Part shown: piece by piece, positions 38,029 through 48,290 of the stretch
Numbering within the stretch: the stretch's first letter is position 1
Layout of the letters: each line of letters opens with the position of its first letter
Notes under the pieces: generated by a model
Database searches by the model: none
What the model was told of the DNA's origin: nothing
Seen by the model: the letters and a program-made list of their open reading frames with translations, nothing else
Made by a program: the position numbers and the translations under genes
NCBI GenBank assembly: GCA_024680675.1
Contig: JAILBX010000165.1
Coordinates: forward strand, 1-64,000
Reading direction: 5' to 3'
Source: Lachnospiraceae bacterium
GTDB taxonomy: Bacteria; Bacillota; Clostridia; Lachnospirales; Lachnospiraceae
DNA: 64,000 nucleotides

Positions 38029-38662
38029 CTATCTTCACCTTCAGATCATTTATTAGTTTCTTTATCCTTTTATACTCAAGCCTCATACTGACCTGATTCA
38101 CTATCATCCTTGCTGAAAGAGGACATACCTCCTCCAATATTGACAAGCCGTTTTCCCTGAGAGTGGAACCGGTTTCCACTATATCCACTATTACATGGGA
38201 TAAGCCTACTATGGGAGCAAGCTCAATTGATCCGTTCAGCTTGATTATATCTATTGTCTGACTTTTGACATTATAAAAATAGTCCTTTGCGATCTTAGGA
38301 TATTTTGTTGCCACCTTGATCATTTCATGGTGCATAAGAAGCTCCTTTGAGGATTCCGGTCCGCAGACACACATCCTGCATTTTCCAAATCCAAGATCCA
38401 AAACCTCATAATTGCTCCTGTCTTCCTCCATTATTATATCCTTGCCCACTATACCTATGTCCGCTGCCCCGTATTCCACATAGGTGGGTACATCCGGTCC
38501 CTTGGCCAGAAAAAACCTAAGCTTTAAATCTTCATTGGTAAATAAGAGCTTTCTGCTGCTTTTATCCTGCATTTCCTCACAGGAGATACCGATCTTTTCC
38601 AAAAGCTCCAAAGTTTTATTTGCAAGTCTTCCCTTAGTAAGGGCAAAAGTTAAATATCTCAA
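38015..38662 (-). CDS. hisG: ATP phosphoribosyltransferase HisG, short form; probable TTG start
   Basis: RYLTFALTKGRLANKTLELLEKIGI; GGAGG-N7-TTG favours a TTG start. Confidence 0.95.
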   Translation of the reverse strand: MRYLTFALTKGRLANKTLELLEKIGISCEEMQDKSSRKLLFTNEDLKLRFFLAKGPDVPTYVEYGAADIGIVGKDIIMEEDRSNYEVLDLGFGKCRMCVCGPESSKELLMHHEMIKVATKYPKIAKDYFYNVKSQTIDIIKLNGSIELAPIVGLSHVIVDIVETGSTLRENGLSILEEVCPLSARMIVNQVSMRLEYKRIKKLINDLKVKIDENN

Positions 38663-38714
38663 AACCATTCCTCCAAGACTCACCCCGGGGTGATAGTAAA
38701 TTCATATTAATAAA

Positions 38715-39689
38715 TCAAATAACATTTAAAAGCCTGTCAACCACAACAGCAAAGCCTATAGCCGCAGCCTTTTTTCCAAACTTTTCCAAAAGATTATCAT
38801 ATCTCCCGCCCTTGACTATGGCATCTCCGGTACCATAGGTATAGGCGCTAAAGACCATACCTGTATAGTAATTATATTTGGAAAGCATGCCAAGATCAAA
38901 GCAGACATATTCATCCAGACCTTTATTTTTAAGGATCCCGTAAACCTCCTCAAGCCTTAGTATGGCTTCCTTTGATCTTTCATTGTTAATATTGGCCCTT
39001 GTGCTTTCTATCTCATCAATAGAACCGAACATATCTCCGATCTTAAGTATATTTTCCTTTCCCGACTCCTTTATATCAAGCTCTTCAAGGATCTCCTTTA
39101 CCATAAAAAAGTTCTTGTTGGATATAAGCTTTCTAAGCTTCATTTCATCTTCATTGCTTATTCCGTATTCATTGCAAAGTCCTTTAAAATACTCCACATT
39201 CCCTATGGTTATCTGAAATTCCTCAAGTCCCAAGGATTTAAGGGCTGATATAACAGTTTCTATGATATCCGCATCAGCCTGAGAACTGTCATCATTAATA
39301 AGCTCGGCTCCTATCTGGGTTGTTTCCTTTAACCTTCCCTGATAGTCAGAGGTATTTGTAAAGGTTGATCCGCAGTAGGAAAACTTCAGGGGATCACTTG
39401 CATCCATATGATACTTTGCGACGCATCTGGCTATTGAAGGGGTAAAGTCAGGCCTCAATACCAGAGTATTACCATCCTTATCAAAGAACTTAAAGAGCTC
39501 ATTAGAAGGTGTTGTCCCTATATCACTGGAAAAGACATCAAAAAACTCAAAGCTTGGGGTATTGATATCTTCATATCCCTTTTTATGTAATATATCCAAA
39601 AGCCTCACCTGAAGCTCAAGCTTTTTTTTCAGCTCATCTCCGTAGATATCTCTGACACCCTCAGGTGTATGTAATATTTTCTTATCCAT
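38715..39689 (-). CDS. hisZ: ATP phosphoribosyltransferase regulatory subunit HisZ
   Basis: HTPEGVRDIYGDELKKKLELQVRLLDILHKKGYEDINTPSFEFFDVF; HisRS-like, directly upstream of short hisG. Confidence 0.92.
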   Translation of the reverse strand: MDKKILHTPEGVRDIYGDELKKKLELQVRLLDILHKKGYEDINTPSFEFFDVFSSDIGTTPSNELFKFFDKDGNTLVLRPDFTPSIARCVAKYHMDASDPLKFSYCGSTFTNTSDYQGRLKETTQIGAELINDDSSQADADIIETVISALKSLGLEEFQITIGNVEYFKGLCNEYGISNEDEMKLRKLISNKNFFMVKEILEELDIKESGKENILKIGDMFGSIDEIESTRANINNERSKEAILRLEEVYGILKNKGLDEYVCFDLGMLSKYNYYTGMVFSAYTYGTGDAIVKGGRYDNLLEKFGKKAAAIGFAVVVDRLLNVI

Positions 39690-39774
39690 CACTACTCCTG
39701 TCTTTCTATCAAATGAAGGCGGCATCTTTCAAGGGTATTTTTAATTTCTGTTATCCCTTTATAACACGCCGATA

Positions 39775-39804
39775 ATTATAACTAGTATCAATGTTTATTG
39801 TCAA
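39775..39804 (-). promoter_or_regulatory. Promoter of the his operon TTGACA-N18-TATAAT
   Basis: TTGACA (39804-39799), 18-nt spacer, TATAAT (39780-39775) upstream of hisZ. Confidence 0.82.
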
Positions 39805-39831
39805 TAAGAGCCCGTAAAAGAGCTAAGCCTT

Positions 39832-40377
39832 TTAAGTAGTCTCCCTCTCTGTCAGATCCTTACTCACAAGGTCAAGATAGGGAACTAAGATCCCCTGCTT
39901 TGGTATGATCTCGTATCCCTCCTCAAGCTCCTCAAATCTAAAGCTCTTCCTTCCCCCTTCCTTCATCCTTTCCCAGAATTCCAGAAGCTTTTTAAACCTT
40001 AAATAATAAAAGAAATTCCGGTGGGAATAATAGATCAGAAAAAAAGCCACTCCCTCCTGCTCCTCAAAGGATCTCATAAACTCCACCTGATGTTCATGGA
40101 TGTTTGCAAGAGCAAAGGTATCTACCGCACATTCCTTGGCATCAAAGCATACCGGAACCCCCTGGGCAACTCCGATATAATCCACCGTACTCTTCTGATC
40201 AAAGTAGGCCAGGGTTATATGTCTTGAATTTTTGTCAATACTTATAGGTGTTATGGGAGTAGGTATCTTCTGTATGAGACAAAGCTTGTTTTCCAGATAC
40301 TTTTCATTGCTTCTGTTTATGATCTCTTCCAGTGTAGAGCCCCTTAAGCCCCTTGAATTCCATGTTGCCATATCCAC
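39832..40377 (-). CDS. recU: Holliday junction resolvase RecU
   Basis: WNSRGLRGSTLEEIINRSNEKYLE...STVDYIGVAQGVPVCFDAKEC...HQVEFMRSFEEQEGVAFFLIYY. Confidence 0.92.
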   Translation of the reverse strand: MDMATWNSRGLRGSTLEEIINRSNEKYLENKLCLIQKIPTPITPISIDKNSRHITLAYFDQKSTVDYIGVAQGVPVCFDAKECAVDTFALANIHEHQVEFMRSFEEQEGVAFFLIYYSHRNFFYYLRFKKLLEFWERMKEGGRKSFRFEELEEGYEIIPKQGILVPYLDLVSKDLTERETT

Positions 40378-40391
40378 CTCATATAAAAGCT

Positions 40392-41378
40392 CTATATAAC
40401 TTTATATTCTTCATATCCAAAGAGAGTCTTAAAGCTCTCAGGAAGCTTTGCTACTATCCTTTTCCCTCCAAACTCCACTGATTCCCCTTTAAAGGGGGGA
40501 AGTATCAATTCCATGGAATGAAGAAGCTGGCTGTCAATACCATAGACTTTTTTTAACCTTCTGTTTATTTCCACATCACCGTATTTATTATCCCCTAATA
40601 AAGGGTGTCCTATATGGGACAGATGCGCTCTTATCTGATGAGACTTTCCGGTAATGAGTCTTACTCTTAAAAGACTGCCCTCTGATCCCTCCCATATCCT
40701 TTCATACCTTGTCTCAATAGGGCTTAAGCCTTCCCTGTACTCATCATAAATAAAAGCCCTGTTTGCTTTTTCATCCTTTCTGTAAAAGCTTTTTAGGGTC
40801 TCCTTCTCTTTGGTATTTCCCTTTACCCCCGCAAGGTAATATTTTTCTATACTCCTGCTTTTTATGGCATCACTCAGCAATCTGAAGGACTTATAATTTT
40901 TTGCGAACAATATAAGTCCCGAAGTATTTCTGTCAAGCCGGTTGCATATGGAAGGAGTAAAGTTTCCAAAGCTTTCACAGGCCTTTTCCTTACAATAGGC
41001 AAGACATAGATCATTTATGGATACTAAACCCGATCCGTCCCTCTGGGATAAGATACCCTTTGGCTTATCAACCACCAGAATATCCTTATCCTCATAACAG
41101 ATAAGAAGATCCTCTATGCTTACTTTTTTATCTGCAGGATCATAAGCTCTGTTATTTTTTTCAGTAAACTTCTTATATGTTTCTTCAGAAAAAAAGAAGG
41201 AGATCACATCATCCTCATTAAGTATCTCTCTCCCCTGAGCCTTTTTTGAATTCAGAGTTATATTCTTCTTTCTAAGCATCTTATATATAAAACCATCGCC
41301 GGCATTAACAAGATGCTTCTTCAGATACTTAAAAAGCTGCTGACCTTCATCCTCTTTTAAGACCTTTACAGCTATCAT
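40392..41378 (-). CDS. RluA-family pseudouridine synthase (RluC-like)
   Basis: ILVVDKPKGILSQRDGSGLVSINDLCLAY...ICNRLDRNTSGLILFAKN; LITGKSHQIRAHLSHIGHPLLGDNKYG. Confidence 0.92.
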   Translation of the reverse strand: MIAVKVLKEDEGQQLFKYLKKHLVNAGDGFIYKMLRKKNITLNSKKAQGREILNEDDVISFFFSEETYKKFTEKNNRAYDPADKKVSIEDLLICYEDKDILVVDKPKGILSQRDGSGLVSINDLCLAYCKEKACESFGNFTPSICNRLDRNTSGLILFAKNYKSFRLLSDAIKSRSIEKYYLAGVKGNTKEKETLKSFYRKDEKANRAFIYDEYREGLSPIETRYERIWEGSEGSLLRVRLITGKSHQIRAHLSHIGHPLLGDNKYGDVEINRRLKKVYGIDSQLLHSMELILPPFKGESVEFGGKRIVAKLPESFKTLFGYEEYKVI

Positions 41379-41944
41379 AATATCACAGCCCTTATACTAT
41401 CAAACAATTCACTGTTATCATCCTTTTCCTTTTTCAGATTAAGGCACATATCCCCCGCTCTTTTTAAAAAGGCTTCTTCCTGGTTATAGATCTTCAGGCT
41501 GAAAGAAGTGTCTTTTAGGATATTTTTTTTGATATATGCTTCAAGATCGGAAATACTTTTATTATCTGTCTGAGAATAAGCTATTATATTTTTGCATTTG
41601 CACAAGAGAGCATCCACCTGGTAGGTTTTTTCATAGGTTGTAAAGATAAGATCATACATGATATCACTATCTCCCCCTTGTTTTTCCACCTTTTTATAGA
41701 AATCCTCAGGAATCTTTTTTGCCCTTAAAAACATTATAAGATTTACGGCGCTCTTGCTTGCAGGCAGAAGACTTAAAACAGCAAAGACAGACCAGACGCT
41801 TTTTGTGGTTTTAAGAGTCAGATAACCTAAGAGATATATTCCCACAGCCAGCAAAAACATGAGAGCTGTCCTGACTATCGCCATCCTTCTACTGTCTCTT
41901 ATATAAAATTGCTTTCCCTTTATAGGCTTCTTTAAAAAATTCAT
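41375..41944 (-). CDS. Conserved membrane protein of unknown function
   Basis: Two N-terminal TM segments (MAIVRTALMFLLAVGIYLLGYLTL; SVWSVFAVLSLLPASKSAVNLIMFL); overlaps the preceding gene by 4 nt. Confidence 0.6.
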   Translation of the reverse strand: MNFLKKPIKGKQFYIRDSRRMAIVRTALMFLLAVGIYLLGYLTLKTTKSVWSVFAVLSLLPASKSAVNLIMFLRAKKIPEDFYKKVEKQGGDSDIMYDLIFTTYEKTYQVDALLCKCKNIIAYSQTDNKSISDLEAYIKKNILKDTSFSLKIYNQEEAFLKRAGDMCLNLKKEKDDNSELFDSIRAVIL

Positions 41945-41968
41945 TTTTAACCTCAGTTTATGGGGCTG

Positions 41969-42613
41969 CTAAATCTCTTTAAAGCTGTAAATATAGTAGT
42001 CGGCAAGCTCCTTCTTCCTATCCTCTTCCTCGCTTGAAAAACGATCATGGATACAACAGACCTTCATTCCCGCTGCCTTCCCGGCCTTTATCCCATCTAC
42101 AAGATCCTCAAAAACCAGGCATTCACTTGCTTGTAAGGACAGATTTTTCGCTGCCATAAGATAAACATCCGGTGCCGGTTTTCCCTGAATATCACTGCGT
42201 CCGGATATGATCACATCAAAAAAATCCCTTATTCCGTTACTTTTTAAACAAGTTTCAGTAAGATGAAGGGAATTACTGGTGGCTATACCCATTTTTATTT
42301 CATTGTCCTTAAGTTTATGTAAAAAATCAAGAACTCCGTCCTTTAAAGGAACCTCTTTTGCATACTTGTTTTCAGCCATTAAATTCCAGCAGCTCATTAT
42401 CTCTTCAAGACTTTCCGAAAGGCTGTATCTTTCTTTAAAAAATACAGCAGTCTCATAGAAGGTCTTCCCACCGATCATCTGTTGAAGACCCTCCTCCATT
42501 TCCAAGCCATGCATGGACAAAAATTCAATATCTATCTGCTTCCACATCCACATGGAATCAACCAGGGTTCCGTCAAGGTCAAAGATCACGCCCTTTATAT
42601 CTTTTAACATCAA
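41969..42613 (-). CDS. HAD-superfamily hydrolase (beta-phosphoglucomutase-like)
   Basis: KGVIFDLDGTLVDSMWMWKQIDIEFL...SGRSDIQGKPAPDVYLMAAKNL. Confidence 0.92.
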   Translation of the reverse strand: MMLKDIKGVIFDLDGTLVDSMWMWKQIDIEFLSMHGLEMEEGLQQMIGGKTFYETAVFFKERYSLSESLEEIMSCWNLMAENKYAKEVPLKDGVLDFLHKLKDNEIKMGIATSNSLHLTETCLKSNGIRDFFDVIISGRSDIQGKPAPDVYLMAAKNLSLQASECLVFEDLVDGIKAGKAAGMKVCCIHDRFSSEEEDRKKELADYYIYSFKEI

Positions 42614-44070
42614 TTACTCTTCAAAGCCTCCAGGACAGCCACTATAAAGTCATAGCTGTGCTGAATAGAGCTTATGCTTACTCTCTCCTTTGTTGTGTTG
42701 ACATTGTCCACATCAACTCCCATTACCACCACATCCATGTCTCTTATCTTATCCGTTATCACTCCGCACTCAAGACTGTCATGGGTACCTCTTTCAATAA
42801 GGTGCTTACCATAAGCCTTAAAATAAGTATCGCTGAAAATCTCTCTGAGCTTTGAATATCTTGCATACTCCCAGGAGTGATAGTTTTCCTCTACTATATA
42901 GCTTCCCCCTATGGTCTCCGTAAGATACTGAAGCTTGTCGCTTAAGGCATGCTTTTCCGAGGTAAGCTGACTTCTGATGCTTATATGAACAACAAACTCA
43001 TTTTTTACAAGCTCTATTATGCCTGTATTCAGTGAAGTCTGTACTATATTCTGCATTTTGGGACAAAGCTTTACGATACCGTCGGGAATGGTCATAAGTA
43101 AAAAGATCACCCTCTGCTTTAGTCTGTCCTTGATACACTGGCAGGTATCCTCACCCTTATTTTCGCAATATATAGTCAGATTATCCTCTATCTGGTAATA
43201 CTCCTTCTGAAGATCTCTGTCAAAATCAGCAACTATATCCTCCAAAGCATTTATATTCTCTTCTTTTATAAGAATGGAGGCCTTGGCCTCTCTTGGGATG
43301 CTGTCATACTGCATGCCACCCTTTATATAAAAGAGATCAAATTTCATGTGAAGATCGATGGAGTGGAGAAGTCTCCCCAGTATTATATTTGCATTTCCTC
43401 TGTACTGGTCGATCTCAAGACCTGAATGTCCCCCTGAAAGTCCGCAGATCACAAGATCGTAAACAACACCTGTCTTCTCCTTATATCTGACGGGAACCTT
43501 ACACAAGACCTTCCTGCTTCCCGCACTGCTGTTAAGGATCTCCCTCTCCCTGTAATGATCGAAGCTTATAAGCCTGCGGGAGGTGATCAGCTTGGTATCA
43601 AGGCCAAGTACACCACTCATTTTAGGGTATCTGTCACAGGTAAAAAGTGCCTCGATCTTTGGATGCTTTAGCTTCTTATCTGAAAGAATGGATAAGATAT
43701 AGGACATTCCAACCCCGTCAAGAGCTCCCAGTGAGGATCCCTTTGAATATATATAGTCATCGATTATGGACAATAAAAGTCCCTCTTTGTTCAGGTCTCT
43801 TTTTGCATCATAATCATAGCTGTCCTCAATAAACATATCCATATGAGCCTGAAGCAATACAGCTGCCTCTCCTTCGTAGCCTTCAGAGGCATCCTTATAG
43901 ATAAAGATATTTCCTGCTTCATCCTCTTTGCAGAAAAGTTCATTCTTTTTTGCAAAGTCTTTCAAATATTCTTTTAGCTTTAAAAGATTATTGGAGCCAT
44001 GGGGTATATTGCAAATATCCTCGAAATATCTGAACAACTCCAATGGCTCCAGTTTTTCCAAAACATTCAT
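42610..44070 (-). CDS. pepD: Aminoacyl-histidine dipeptidase (PepD-like)
   Basis: LELFRYFEDICNIPHGSNNLLKLKEYLKDFAKKNEL...LQAHMDMFIE...LSGGHSGLEIDQYRGNAN. Confidence 0.92.
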   Translation of the reverse strand: MNVLEKLEPLELFRYFEDICNIPHGSNNLLKLKEYLKDFAKKNELFCKEDEAGNIFIYKDASEGYEGEAAVLLQAHMDMFIEDSYDYDAKRDLNKEGLLLSIIDDYIYSKGSSLGALDGVGMSYILSILSDKKLKHPKIEALFTCDRYPKMSGVLGLDTKLITSRRLISFDHYREREILNSSAGSRKVLCKVPVRYKEKTGVVYDLVICGLSGGHSGLEIDQYRGNANIILGRLLHSIDLHMKFDLFYIKGGMQYDSIPREAKASILIKEENINALEDIVADFDRDLQKEYYQIEDNLTIYCENKGEDTCQCIKDRLKQRVIFLLMTIPDGIVKLCPKMQNIVQTSLNTGIIELVKNEFVVHISIRSQLTSEKHALSDKLQYLTETIGGSYIVEENYHSWEYARYSKLREIFSDTYFKAYGKHLIERGTHDSLECGVITDKIRDMDVVVMGVDVDNVNTTKERVSISSIQHSYDFIVAVLEALKSN

Positions 44071-44796
44071 TTATTTCTCCTTAAAGGGGTTTTTTATAAG
44101 ATCCACAGAAGAATTATTATTTCCTTTAGATGACTTTCTTGAAAGGATCCCTTCCTTCTTTGGAACTGTTTGATCACTGCTGCCTGCAAGATTCTCCACA
44201 TTAGCGGCAAGGCTCTGATTTTCCTGTTCAATTGACTGAAGATCCTCTTCAAGCTCAACCTGTGGATAGAGATCCGCTCTGTTCTTGTCAATGATATCTC
44301 CGCATCTTCTGAGATCTCTCAAAAGTCCGCCGTATTTATCATCTGCAATAGATATGGCTCCGTTCACTATATTCTGAAGCTCTATAAGCATATCATCTAT
44401 ATACTTCATTGCAGACTCTCTTATATTGTTGGCATCCATCACAGCCTGGTCTACAGTGTGCTGAGCCTGCTCATTGGCACTTCTGCATATCTCATCCGCT
44501 CTGGCATAAGCCTGCTGCATTATCTCATGCTCACTTATCATGTGATTTGTATTGGCTGTAGCCTCTGCTATCATGGCATCAGCCTTGGCTCTGGCATCAT
44601 TAAGTATAGCTTCTTTATTGCTTATTATCTTCTGATATCTTTTTATCTCATCGGGAGTCTTTGTTTTAAGCTCTCTTAAATACTCCTCTAATCTCTCTCT
44701 TTCAACCACTATATTGGTGCTGGAAAACTTCTGATATTTACAGCTGTCAATAAAATCTTCCATCTCTTCGATTATCATTTCAATTTTTGTACTCAT
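44071..44796 (-). CDS. Coiled-coil protein of unknown function (DivIVA/V-ATPase-H-like heptads)
   Basis: MSTKIEMIIEEMEDFIDSCKYQKFSSTNIVVERERLEEYLRELKTKTPDEIKRYQKIISNKEAILNDARAKADAMIAEA; start trimmed. Confidence 0.65.
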   Translation of the reverse strand: MSTKIEMIIEEMEDFIDSCKYQKFSSTNIVVERERLEEYLRELKTKTPDEIKRYQKIISNKEAILNDARAKADAMIAEATANTNHMISEHEIMQQAYARADEICRSANEQAQHTVDQAVMDANNIRESAMKYIDDMLIELQNIVNGAISIADDKYGGLLRDLRRCGDIIDKNRADLYPQVELEEDLQSIEQENQSLAANVENLAGSSDQTVPKKEGILSRKSSKGNNNSSVDLIKNPFKEK

Positions 44797-44905
44797 ACAT
44801 TTTACCCCCTGTTGACTCCGGTCAAACATATTTCTGCAATATTCCACTCCCCTTAGGGTCAAGACTCCCTTTTGAACCTTTAGCGTAATCCCTCAAAGCA
44901 GGCAG

Positions 44906-45394
44906 CTAGCCCACCGAGTTAAACTTTGCATAAGTAAGATCCGCTACCGGTTTTGGCACAAAAGCCGAAATATCCCCACCAAAGCTGGCCACTTCCTTTA
45001 CCGTTGAGGATGAAAGATAGGCATATCTTAAGTCCGTATTGAGGAAGATAGTATCGATCTTTGAATCTGCCAGCTTTCTGTTTGTCTGAGACATCTGGAG
45101 TTCATACTCAAAATCAGTCACGGCACGAAGTCCCCTCACTATGACCGGTGCCTCAAACTCCTTGCATGCATTTACCAGTAGTCCACTGTAGCTTGTTACC
45201 CTTACATTACTGAATTCTCCGGTAAGATCCTCTAATATATTAACACGTTCCTCCACTGAAAACAACGGAGTCTTAACCTTATTATCCAGCACTGCAACGA
45301 TCAGCTCATCAAAAATATTTGCAGCCCTTTTTATTATATCCATATGTCCCATTGTAACCGGATCAAAGCTTCCCGGGTAGATTGCCTTTCTCAT
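44906..45394 (-). CDS. coaD: Phosphopantetheine adenylyltransferase
   Basis: [35 protein letters not shown]...[23 protein letters not shown]. Confidence 0.97.
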   Translation of the reverse strand: MRKAIYPGSFDPVTMGHMDIIKRAANIFDELIVAVLDNKVKTPLFSVEERVNILEDLTGEFSNVRVTSYSGLLVNACKEFEAPVIVRGLRAVTDFEYELQMSQTNRKLADSKIDTIFLNTDLRYAYLSSSTVKEVASFGGDISAFVPKPVADLTYAKFNSVG

Positions 45395-45413
45395 ATCTTT
45401 ACTCCACTTTCCT

Positions 45414-45968
45414 TTACTTTTTTCTTATGAATACATGCTTGTTATTCTTATACTCTTTTATCCTGAAGGCCTCAAAGCCCAGCTCTTCAAGGTAATCGCT
45501 TTCACATTCCCTTTCTGTTTCAAGTACAATGATATGCTCCTTTTCAAGAAGTCCTGAAAGGGCCAGATATCTTAGAGCATCCTCTTCCAGACCCTTTCCG
45601 TAAGGGGGGTCCATAAAGATCAGATCAAAGGTCTCGCTGCCTTCAAGGATCCTCATTGCTGATACTGCATCCTTTTGAATGATCCTGCTTTTTGACTCAT
45701 AAGCACAGGTTTTTATGTTTTTCTCTATACAGGCAGCTGCTTCTTTGGAATTTTCAACAAAAACAGCCTTCTTAGCTCCCCTGCTCAGAGCCTCAAGGCC
45801 AAGAGCTCCGCTTCCGCTGAAAAGATCAAGGACTTTTGAATCGGCATAAATATAGGGAGCCAAAATATTAAAAAGAGTTTCTTTTATCTTATCCTGAGTA
45901 GGTCTTGTGGAAAGACCAAGAGGAGCCACCAGCTTAAGACTCCTTTTTTCACCTGCTATAATTCTCAT
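45414..45968 (-). CDS. rsmD: 16S rRNA (guanine966-N2)-methyltransferase RsmD
   Basis: [36 protein letters not shown]...[20 protein letters not shown]...FMDPPYGK. Confidence 0.95.
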   Translation of the reverse strand: MRIIAGEKRSLKLVAPLGLSTRPTQDKIKETLFNILAPYIYADSKVLDLFSGSGALGLEALSRGAKKAVFVENSKEAAACIEKNIKTCAYESKSRIIQKDAVSAMRILEGSETFDLIFMDPPYGKGLEEDALRYLALSGLLEKEHIIVLETERECESDYLEELGFEAFRIKEYKNNKHVFIRKK

Positions 45969-45978
45969 ATCACTCCTC

Positions 45979-48234
45979 TTATTTTATACGGATCTTAGTT
46001 CCCTTTCCGTCTCTTTTTGACAGCTTGAGTTTTGAAAGATCAACCGCTTTTCCATCTACCATAACCTCTTCCTCACAGCCGTAAGCATAGAGATAGGCCT
46101 TCTCTACCAGATCATTTTCCGAAAGCTTCATTCCCCTGACCCCCAGAGCACTCTTTTTCTTAAAGGGTACTTCGTCTAAAAGGAACTTTATATAAAAACC
46201 CTCTTTGCTTCTAAGTATGACCACATCCTCTGCCACAATAGGGGAAACGCTTATCACCATGTCCCCATCTGACAGACCGCTGGCATTTACGGATCTTTTC
46301 ACCACATCAAACTCGCTGCCCTCCACCTGCTTCATCATAGACTTCTGTGTGATAAAGCAGAGCTTTTGACTAATAAGTCTCTCCAGGGAGCTTACATAAA
46401 TATATCTTTCCTTCTGACTGTTATAATTGCTGACATTGTCGATGGGCACTCCCTTATCTCTTAGTTTTCCCATTGGAAGATCCATTACCTTTAATGAATG
46501 CATCTGTCCGCTGTCAGTAAAGACACATATCTTACCGGTATTCATAACGGAAAATACATATTTGTTTTCATTATCCACAGTCTCTTTGTTTCTTTCATAG
46601 GTCTGAAGGTCTATGGTCCTTGCATATCCGAAGCGATCCATAAGAAATATCACCTCAGACTCTTCAATCTTCTTTTCCTCAAATACAGCTTCCCCGGCAT
46701 TGGTGATCTCTGTTTTTCTCTCAGTGGCATATTCCTTTTTAAAGCCGTCAAGACTTCGTATTATGACCTTGTCCATAGACTTTGGGTTAGTAAGAATATC
46801 CTTGTAATTATCTATATTTTTAAGGGTCTGATCATGCTCCTTCATAAGAGCCTCTATTTCAAGTCCTATAAGCCTGTAAAGTCTCATATCCAGAATGGCC
46901 TTTGCCTGCTTTTCGGTGAACCTAAGCTGCTCCGCCATTTTTCTTGATATCCTGGATTTAAAATTTATTCCCTCGGTTTTTCCCTCAACCAGACAGGCCT
47001 TAGCCATTTTCAGATCCTTGGAGCCCCTTAATATCTCTATTATAAGGTCTATCACATCACAGGCATGGATAAGACCTTCCTGAATTTCCTTTTTTTCAAG
47101 CTCCTTTTCCAGCAGGGTCCTGTACTTTCTTCTGAGCAGCTCTCTCTGGAAATCCACATGGTATCTGATGATATCCCTAAGGCCAAGGGTCTCGGGTCTT
47201 CCGTCACATACCGCCAGCATATTTACTCCAAAGGTATCCTCAAGCTTAGTCTTTTTATAAAGAAGATTCTTTACATTCTCAATGTCAGCATCCTTCTTAA
47301 GTTCGATGACTATCCTTATTCCTTCTTTTGAGGACTGGTTTGATATATCAACTATATCATTGGTTTTCTTTGTCTCTATAAGAGAAACTATATCCAGTAA
47401 AAATTTGGAGATGTTGGCTCCTATCATGGTATAGGGGATCTCTGTTATGACCAGACGTTCACGACCTCCCTTAACCTTCTCGCTTTCTACCCTTCCTCTT
47501 ATCTTTATCTTGCCGCTGCCGCTTTCATATACAGACCATAGCTCGTCTTTATTTACAACTATACCGCCTGTGGGAAAATCGGGCCCCTTAAGGTACTCCA
47601 AAAGCTCAAGAGTGGAAATTTCAGGGTTTAACATATATGCTTTTACTGTATCTATAACCTCTCCAACGTTATGGGGCGGCATATTGGTAGCCATTCCTAC
47701 GGCTATTCCCTCTGTGCCGTTTATCAAAAGGTTTGGCAGTCTTGCAGGTAATACCGAGGGTTCCTTTTCAGTTTCATCAAAGTTTGGGACAAAGTCCACC
47801 ACATCCTTATCAAGATCTGCAAGAAGAACCTCCTGGGAAAACTTTTGAAGTCTTGCTTCAGTATACCTCATGGCCGCCGCGCCATCGCCTTCAATGGAGC
47901 CAAAGTTTCCATGACCATCCACCAGGGGCATACCCTTTTTAAAATCCTGAGCCATTACAACCAGGGCATCATAAATCGAGGAATCCCCATGGGGATGATA
48001 CTTACCCATGGTATCCCCTACTATCCTTGCTGACTTTCTATAGGGACTGTCATATTTTATGCCAAGCTCATGCATATCATAAAGAGTCCTTCTCTGTACC
48101 GGTTTAAGTCCGTCCCTTACATCCGGAAGAGCTCTTGATATTATTACGCTCATAGCATAATCTATATAGGATTTTTGCATGACCTCCGAAAACTCGGTCT
48201 TTATTATCTGTTCATCTTCGGTAATCTCAGGCAT
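45979..48234 (-). CDS. parC: Type IIA topoisomerase subunit A, GyrA/ParC family, probably ParC-like
   Basis: SYIDYAMSVIISRALPDVRDGLKPVQRRTLYDM...YHPHGDSSIYDALVVMAQDF...AAMRYTEARL; no QRRGGKG GyrA box. Confidence 0.8.
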   Translation of the reverse strand: MPEITEDEQIIKTEFSEVMQKSYIDYAMSVIISRALPDVRDGLKPVQRRTLYDMHELGIKYDSPYRKSARIVGDTMGKYHPHGDSSIYDALVVMAQDFKKGMPLVDGHGNFGSIEGDGAAAMRYTEARLQKFSQEVLLADLDKDVVDFVPNFDETEKEPSVLPARLPNLLINGTEGIAVGMATNMPPHNVGEVIDTVKAYMLNPEISTLELLEYLKGPDFPTGGIVVNKDELWSVYESGSGKIKIRGRVESEKVKGGRERLVITEIPYTMIGANISKFLLDIVSLIETKKTNDIVDISNQSSKEGIRIVIELKKDADIENVKNLLYKKTKLEDTFGVNMLAVCDGRPETLGLRDIIRYHVDFQRELLRRKYRTLLEKELEKKEIQEGLIHACDVIDLIIEILRGSKDLKMAKACLVEGKTEGINFKSRISRKMAEQLRFTEKQAKAILDMRLYRLIGLEIEALMKEHDQTLKNIDNYKDILTNPKSMDKVIIRSLDGFKKEYATERKTEITNAGEAVFEEKKIEESEVIFLMDRFGYARTIDLQTYERNKETVDNENKYVFSVMNTGKICVFTDSGQMHSLKVMDLPMGKLRDKGVPIDNVSNYNSQKERYIYVSSLERLISQKLCFITQKSMMKQVEGSEFDVVKRSVNASGLSDGDMVISVSPIVAEDVVILRSKEGFYIKFLLDEVPFKKKSALGVRGMKLSENDLVEKAYLYAYGCEEEVMVDGKAVDLSKLKLSKRDGKGTKIRIK

Positions 48235-48290
48235 TTAAAATAACTTCCTTTCCTTGCATCAGTCGGGTTATTTTTCGATCCTTATACTCA

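Noticed and set aside
39690-39831. Possible T-box leader upstream of the his operon
   Set aside because: Predicted +1 to hisZ start is only about 80 nt, too short for a T-box, and no T-box consensus was seen.
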